A stretch of 26,937 nt of DNA from CAXBNV01 sp963977185 (lineage in GTDB: Bacteria > Pseudomonadota > Gammaproteobacteria > JAGOUU01), in assembly GCA_963977185.1 (NCBI GenBank), contig CAXBNV010000018.1, positions 1-26,937 of the forward strand, in the 5' to 3' direction. Both the position numbers and the translations under genes were made by a program. Below the pieces are notes generated by a model. That model made no database searches. It saw only the letters and a program-made list of their open reading frames with translations, and was not told where the DNA came from. Shown one piece after another: positions 23,499 to 26,937 of this stretch (position 1 is the first letter of the stretch; every line of letters begins with the position of its first letter).

Positions 23499-24173
23499 TT
23501 AGCCATAAATTTCAACACCTGTTTCATTAGCAATCAATAACACGTCTGCTAAATTTTTGGCAAAAATACCGTTCGACACGACACCTGTTATATGATCAAT
23601 TTCTTTTTCCATTTCAAGAGGGCTAGTAATATTTAAATCTTCAACATCTATAATAATATTACCATGATCGGTTACAAAACCTTCTCTATAAACCGGACTA
23701 CCACCTAATTTTACTAACTCACGACCAACTAGACTTCTTGCAACAGGCAATACTTCTACTGGAATAGGAAACTTCCCTAATTTATTTACTAATTTTGTTT
23801 CATCAATAATACAAATAAATTTTTTAGCGCAACTTGCAACAACTTTTTCTTGAGCTAAAGCACCGCCGCCGCCTTTAATTAACTGGCCATATTTCAAAGC
23901 TTCATCAGCACTATCAATATAAACAGCAACTTCATCAACAGTATTTAAATCAAAAACAGGAATACCGTGTGCTTTTAATTTTTCTGTCGTATCTTTTGAG
24001 CTTGATACTGTGCCTTTTATCAAATGTTTAACTTTGGCTAATTCTTCAATAAAAAAACCAACTGTACTACCTGTACCAACACCTATAATAGCGTCCTCAA
24101 TGATATAATCAATTGCTGCTTTTGCCACTTTTTTCTTAAGGATATCTGTATCTATTTTTATATTTGAACTCAT
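23499..24173 (-). CDS. rpiA: Ribose-5-phosphate isomerase A
   Basis: RpiA interconverts ribose 5-phosphate and ribulose 5-phosphate; the latter is also the RibB substrate. About 224 residues with GVGTGSTVGFFIEEL, SSSKDTTEKL, YIDSADEAL, the catalytic KGGGGALAQEKVVA and DETKLVNKLGKFPIPVEV. Two ATG codons are adjacent (24176 and 24173); AAGGGA is only 2 bases from the first and 5 from the second, so I prefer the second. It stands between the ferredoxin gene and coq7, 24 bases after the former. Confidence 0.96.
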   Translation of the reverse strand: MSSNIKIDTDILKKKVAKAAIDYIIEDAIIGVGTGSTVGFFIEELAKVKHLIKGTVSSSKDTTEKLKAHGIPVFDLNTVDEVAVYIDSADEALKYGQLIKGGGGALAQEKVVASCAKKFICIIDETKLVNKLGKFPIPVEVLPVARSLVGRELVKLGGSPVYREGFVTDHGNIIIDVEDLNITSPLEMEKEIDHITGVVSNGIFAKNLADVLLIANETGVEIYG

Positions 24174-24197
24174 CATATTCCCTTATTTTATTATCTA

Positions 24198-24566
24198 TTA
24201 TTTAACTTGATATTTTTCTACGATATTATTATTAATAAGATGCTCTTGTATAATAATTTCTAATACTTCTTCCGTACAGCTATGATACCAAACACCTTCA
24301 GGATATATAACAACGATTGGTCCTTGCATACATAACCGCAAACAATCTACTTTACTTCTATTTACTATTTTATCTAGTTTTAACTCTTTTAATCTTTTTT
24401 TAAGATAATTCCAAGATTCTAAGCCTTTTGAATATACAATACATTTTTCTTTGCTTTGTCCTGTACAAATAAAAACATGATGTTTAATATTACCTAAATT
24501 TAATTTTTCGAATTTTTTAGATAATAAATCTGTATCTGACTTACTAGAGATCATATTATTTTTCAT
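24198..24566 (-). CDS. Thioredoxin-like [2Fe-2S] ferredoxin
   Basis: A 122-residue protein of the (2Fe-2S) ferredoxin family with thioredoxin fold (COG3411 type). The cluster ligands are visible: Cys34 and Cys42 in FICTGQSKEKC, and Cys75 and Cys79 in VDCLRLCMQGP, followed by the typical IVVIYPEGVWYHSC and a C-terminal helix EEVLEIIIQEHL. Partners are unknown. The start at 24566 overlaps the end of the YceI gene by 11 bases; an in-frame ATG at 24554 is an alternative. Both lie in the same probable operon upstream of rpiA. Confidence 0.87.
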   Translation of the reverse strand: MKNNMISSKSDTDLLSKKFEKLNLGNIKHHVFICTGQSKEKCIVYSKGLESWNYLKKRLKELKLDKIVNRSKVDCLRLCMQGPIVVIYPEGVWYHSCTEEVLEIIIQEHLINNNIVEKYQVK

Positions 24567-25200
24567 TCTTTTTAAATACTGCTTTAAAATTTATTGGTAC
24601 ATTAAATCCTATTGAATCTAGCTGAGCCATTTCTTGTAATTTTTCAATACCTTCAGTCATTTTAAAATCTACTATATTCAACACAATAGGCTTTAAAGAC
24701 ATTATTTGAACTGTTTTAGAACTTAAAGACTTAATTTTTATATTTAGTTTTAAAAATACTTTATGGCCTTTTAAAGTTAAATATCCGTCCAATTTTTTCT
24801 GATAAACTTTATTTTCTTTAATTTCAGATAAAACTTTCTTTAGATTAACCTGGGTCGTAAAAACTGCATTTGGATATTTCTTAGTTTCAAATAAATAATC
24901 TTTTAATCTTTGATCTCTAATTTCTATCCCTGTTGCAACACTACTAAGAGAAATATTAATCTTAACTAATCCATCTTGAGTAATTCCACCAGATAAATCT
25001 TTAAATTTATGCACTTCTATAATGCTGGCATTTTTAACTGATGAAAAATCTAAATATGACCTTGAATTATCCAAAACCCAAGCATTAATTTTTTTATCAG
25101 TTGCAAAAGTATTATTAACATTAAAAATAGTTAAAAAACTTATAATTAAAAGAAAATAATAGTAATAATTTCTACTTAACTTTTTATTAAATATCTTCAT
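24556..25200 (-). CDS. Periplasmic YceI-family protein
   Basis: The 214-residue protein has a signal peptide (basic N-terminus, hydrophobic YYYYFLLIISFLTIF, cleavage after NTFA around residue 33). The mature part is a YceI lipocalin-like barrel: AWVLDNSRSYLDFSSVKN, then the classic IEIRDQRLKDYLFETKKYPNAVF segment (described in part), a later LTLKGHK strand, and VDFKMTEG. YceI proteins bind isoprenoid lipids such as ubiquinone in the periplasm. The exact role here is unknown, though coq7 lies 1 kb away. It diverges from the EVE gene over 87 AT-rich bases and overlaps the ferredoxin gene. Confidence 0.9.
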   Translation of the reverse strand: MKIFNKKLSRNYYYYFLLIISFLTIFNVNNTFATDKKINAWVLDNSRSYLDFSSVKNASIIEVHKFKDLSGGITQDGLVKINISLSSVATGIEIRDQRLKDYLFETKKYPNAVFTTQVNLKKVLSEIKENKVYQKKLDGYLTLKGHKVFLKLNIKIKSLSSKTVQIMSLKPIVLNIVDFKMTEGIEKLQEMAQLDSIGFNVPINFKAVFKKNEK

Positions 25201-25214
25201 AATAGTATAATAAT

Positions 25215-25244
25215 TTATAATTTTGATATATCTTTAAATTATAA
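25215..25244. promoter_or_regulatory. AT-rich dyad in yceI/EVE divergent promoter region
   Basis: TTATAATTT (25215-25223) and AAATTATAA (25236-25244) are exact complements 12 bases apart. Each arm contains a TATAAT-like -10 hexamer, one per strand, so this may simply reflect two facing promoters for yceI (minus) and the EVE gene (plus). Confidence 0.35.
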
Positions 25245-25287
25245 TATATTTTTCCAAACTAAAATACATAAAACACTTAAAAATAAT

Positions 25288-25749
25288 ATGAATTATTGGT
25301 TAATGAAATCAGAACCCGATACTTTTAGTATTGATGATCTAAAAAATAAACCAAACTCTACTGAACACTGGGATGGCGTTAGAAATTATCAAGCAAGAAA
25401 TATGATGCGAGATAAAATGAAAAAAGGTGATCTTGTCTTTTTTTATCATTCTAACTGCAAACCACCAGGCATAGTTGGAATTATGCAAGTAGCAAAAGAA
25501 AGTTATCCAGACTTTACAGCACATAATCCTAATAGTGACTATTATGATCCTAAAAGCACCAAAGACAACCCTAGATGGCATATGGTTGATGTAAAATTCA
25601 AAAAAAAGTTTAAAAAAATAATTCCATTAGAAATCCTTAAAAGTCAAATAGGCTTAGATAACTTAGTTTTAATCCGAAAAGGTAACAGGCTATCTATTAT
25701 GCCAATATCAAAACAAGAGTGGGAAGTTATTTTAAATATGGCTGAGTAA
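25288..25749 (+). CDS. EVE domain-containing protein
   Basis: A 153-residue single-domain protein of the EVE family (PUA-like fold, THYN1-type). Signature segments are NYWLMKSEPDTFSIDDL, HWDGVRNYQARNMMRDKMKKGD (described in part), FFYHSNCKPPGIVGIMQV and SYPDFTAHNPNSDYYDPKS. EVE domains read modified bases, but in this common stand-alone bacterial form the function is not established. It has no clear Shine-Dalgarno. It is the last intact gene before the accessory right edge. Confidence 0.92.
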   Translation: MNYWLMKSEPDTFSIDDLKNKPNSTEHWDGVRNYQARNMMRDKMKKGDLVFFYHSNCKPPGIVGIMQVAKESYPDFTAHNPNSDYYDPKSTKDNPRWHMVDVKFKKKFKKIIPLEILKSQIGLDNLVLIRKGNRLSIMPISKQEWEVILNMAE

Positions 25750-25764
25750 TCTTGATATTAGAGA

Positions 25765-26052
25765 GTGCTCAATTCATTAAAGTTAGAAGTCAGATTTGAA
25801 AAAACATGCATGGGAAAAATAGCAATAAAGAAATTTGATTTTCTTGGCATAAAATTTTCAAAAAATGGCATAATACATTTAGCTAATAAATGCATGAAAA
25901 ACTTTATAATAAAACAAGAATACCTAAAGAGCCTATCAAAAATAACAAGCTCTTTAAGTATTCTTAAAACATATAACCTTATAAAAGAATTAGAGTCATA
26001 TATAATGTGTGTGATTATGCCCTTCTCCCTATGGATAAGGTCGCGATATTAG
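25765..26052 (+). pseudogene. C-terminal fragment of a reverse transcriptase
   Basis: A 95-codon open stretch from a GTG with no ribosome-binding site. LNSLKLEVRFEKTCMGKI followed by KKFDFLGIKFSKNGIIHLA matches the end of the RT palm/thumb in group II-like and transposon-linked reverse transcriptases, where I expect L-K-L-...-K-T-x-I-G-R-I-...-G-F-D-F-L-G-Y-x-F. The catalytic YADD and everything upstream are absent, and stops (TGA, TAG) lie immediately 5'. The last dozen residues probably read past the homologous part. It is a relic, convergent with and one base from the following gene. It is not enough to name the RT class. Confidence 0.6.
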
Positions 26053-26053
26053 T

Positions 26054-26937
26054 TTATGAAATGTGCTCCATACAGTATAGTCGATAAGATAAGGTGCAAT
26101 TAGGAAAGAAGTTAGTTTCTGTCCATGAACTTGTTGTGTTGTCCGTTAGCCCATTTTCTGTTACGCTAGTATTAACTTGTGTGGTCCAGTTCATGCAAAA
26201 ATCTCCAGTTAATGTTTTAGTGCCGTCGGCCTTGGTGCCGGTCCAGACTTCTACGGAACCAAGGGTATTGTTGCCCTCTTCGTCTTGAGAGATGGGCTGT
26301 AGTAGGACTTCGGCTGTAGTAATATCGTTGAGGCTGCTGCCTATAGTGGAAAGCCCGTCAGGAGATTTGATTGGGAGGGTTTTACCTATTGCTGTAAAAC
26401 GATCTATGGCGTCAACCGACGAAGTGCTCAACCATGCGCGCCATTGGCGCCCTGATAATTGCGGGAGGGCCGAAGATGAGGCAGCCCGGCCGCTACATAA
26501 AGAATCTGCTCCTGATAGCCCGCCTAATTGTGGTTTGTAGTTTATGGAAGTTACAAATGCGTAAATAAAGTCAGGGGTTGGTGTTGGTGTTGGTGTTGGT
26601 GTGGAGCCTGATGAAAACGATATGGCATTAGATCTTCCATCAAAATCAGCAAGAGTATAAACGGATTCTGAAACATCACAGCTAACATTTACAGTAATAG
26701 TAGCTTTACCAGCCAAACTAAACTGGCCACAAGATGTTTTTTTGCCTTGAGAACTCGCCGCTATTATCGTTGTAACACCCTTCTTAGACTTGTTGGTTAT
26801 GGATATAGTATTAGTGCTTATAATATTTTTATTCAAACTCTTTGAAGATACCTTGCCTGCTTTTAGACTTCCAACTTTTGCTAGCTCTAATATCTTAGGG
26901 CACGCCCCTTTATCTAAACAAGCTCTATCTTCTATAT
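26054..26937 (-). CDS. Secreted/surface protein with C-terminal DUF1554-like domain (5' partial)
   Basis: The frame is open from the right edge of the window (bases 26936-26937 are a split codon) to TAA 26054-26056, so the start lies outside. At least 294 residues. An AT-rich N-terminal part with ITNKSKKGVTTIIAAS and alternating Cys resembles the Ig-like modules of the gene at 146-1363. A Thr-Pro linker (TPTPTPTP) follows, then a domain beginning IYAFVTSINYKPQLGGLSGADSLC. It contains WRAWLSTSS, VEVWTGTKADG and, at the end, CTLSYRLYCMEHIS. The ADxLC...WRAWLS...WTG...W...C pattern fits DUF1554, an endostatin/C-type-lectin-like fold. The C-terminal domain DNA is far more GC-rich than everything around it, suggesting a transferred domain. 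Confidence 0.72.
   Translation of the reverse strand, partial: IEDRACLDKGACPKILELAKVGSLKAGKVSSKSLNKNIISTNTISITNKSKKGVTTIIAASSQGKKTSCGQFSLAGKATITVNVSCDVSESVYTLADFDGRSNAISFSSGSTPTPTPTPTPDFIYAFVTSINYKPQLGGLSGADSLCSGRAASSSALPQLSGRQWRAWLSTSSVDAIDRFTAIGKTLPIKSPDGLSTIGSSLNDITTAEVLLQPISQDEEGNNTLGSVEVWTGTKADGTKTLTGDFCMNWTTQVNTSVTENGLTDNTTSSWTETNFFPNCTLSYRLYCMEHIS
26574..26603 (-). repeat. Hexanucleotide repeat encoding a Thr-Pro linker
   Basis: Three exact GGTGTT units (26580-26597) flanked by near copies GGGGTT and GGTGTG encode the TPTPTPTP hinge between the N-terminal and DUF1554-like parts. It marks the point at which base composition changes. Confidence 0.8.

Noticed and set aside
25288..25749. 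EVE-domain gene as part of an anti-phage defence island
   Set aside because: It is the common stand-alone THYN1-like form, with no restriction or methyltransferase genes around it; only an RT relic is near.
26094..26540. Plus-strand open frames opposite the DUF1554-like gene
   Set aside because: They arise from the GC-rich domain on the other strand, have no ribosome-binding sites and no recognisable protein features.
25765..26937. An intact diversity-generating retroelement
   Set aside because: The RT has lost its catalytic part, there is only one base between it and the lectin-fold gene, and no A-biased template/variable repeat pair was found.

Overview
This window is about 27 kb of very AT-rich bacterial chromosome (roughly 30% G+C by eye) that reads as a gammaproteobacterium. 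The supporting genes are zapD, a coq7-type ubiquinone hydroxylase, a RibB protein with a degenerate GTP cyclohydrolase II tail (RibBX type), a non-metal-type KdsA and the order nrdR-ribD-ribE-ribBX-ribH-nusB. The secreted proteins at both ends (DUF1566/Lcl-like and DUF1554-like domains, and an outer-membrane barrel C-terminus) resemble those of Legionellales relatives. I cannot name a genus.

Layout: 1-1363 (+) holds the end of an outer-membrane beta-barrel gene and a secreted protein with a C-terminal DUF1566/Lcl domain. 1435-6879 (-) is a complete four-enzyme histidine-degradation operon transcribed hutG-hutI-hutU-hutH. zapD (+) diverges from it across a short region with two perfect dyads. 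rplM-rpsI (-) follows, then a tailed HU-family protein (+) and a small alpha/beta hydrolase (+) that may be transcribed without a leader. kdsA plus an unrecognised 256-aa gene (-) form a pair. An AT-rich gap (11999-12257) carries two perfect DnaA boxes and an IHF-like site, with a third, imperfect box just inside nusB. From 17982 down to 12258 runs a tight seven-gene operon glyA-nrdR-ribD-ribE-ribBX-ribH-nusB (-). Next come pip-dtd (-), then cbs-cgl plus an enoyl-CoA hydratase (-), then coq7 (+), rpiA (-), a YceI/thioredoxin-like ferredoxin pair (-) and an EVE-domain gene (+). The right edge holds a reverse-transcriptase fragment facing a 5'-partial secreted protein whose C-terminal domain is much more GC-rich than its surroundings.

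Most of the window is core metabolism: His to Glu, riboflavin, one-carbon/serine, KDO, reverse transsulfuration, ubiquinone and pentose phosphate. No tRNA, rRNA, CRISPR array or intact mobile element was seen. The points most worth a second look are: the DnaA/IHF cluster at 12.05-12.30 kb; a proline-iminopeptidase homologue whose nucleophile Ser is Gly; the paired dyads upstream of zapD; an acidic insert in ribosomal protein S9; a possibly leaderless hydrolase; and the accessory right edge, where an RT relic adjoins a composite lectin-fold surface protein.
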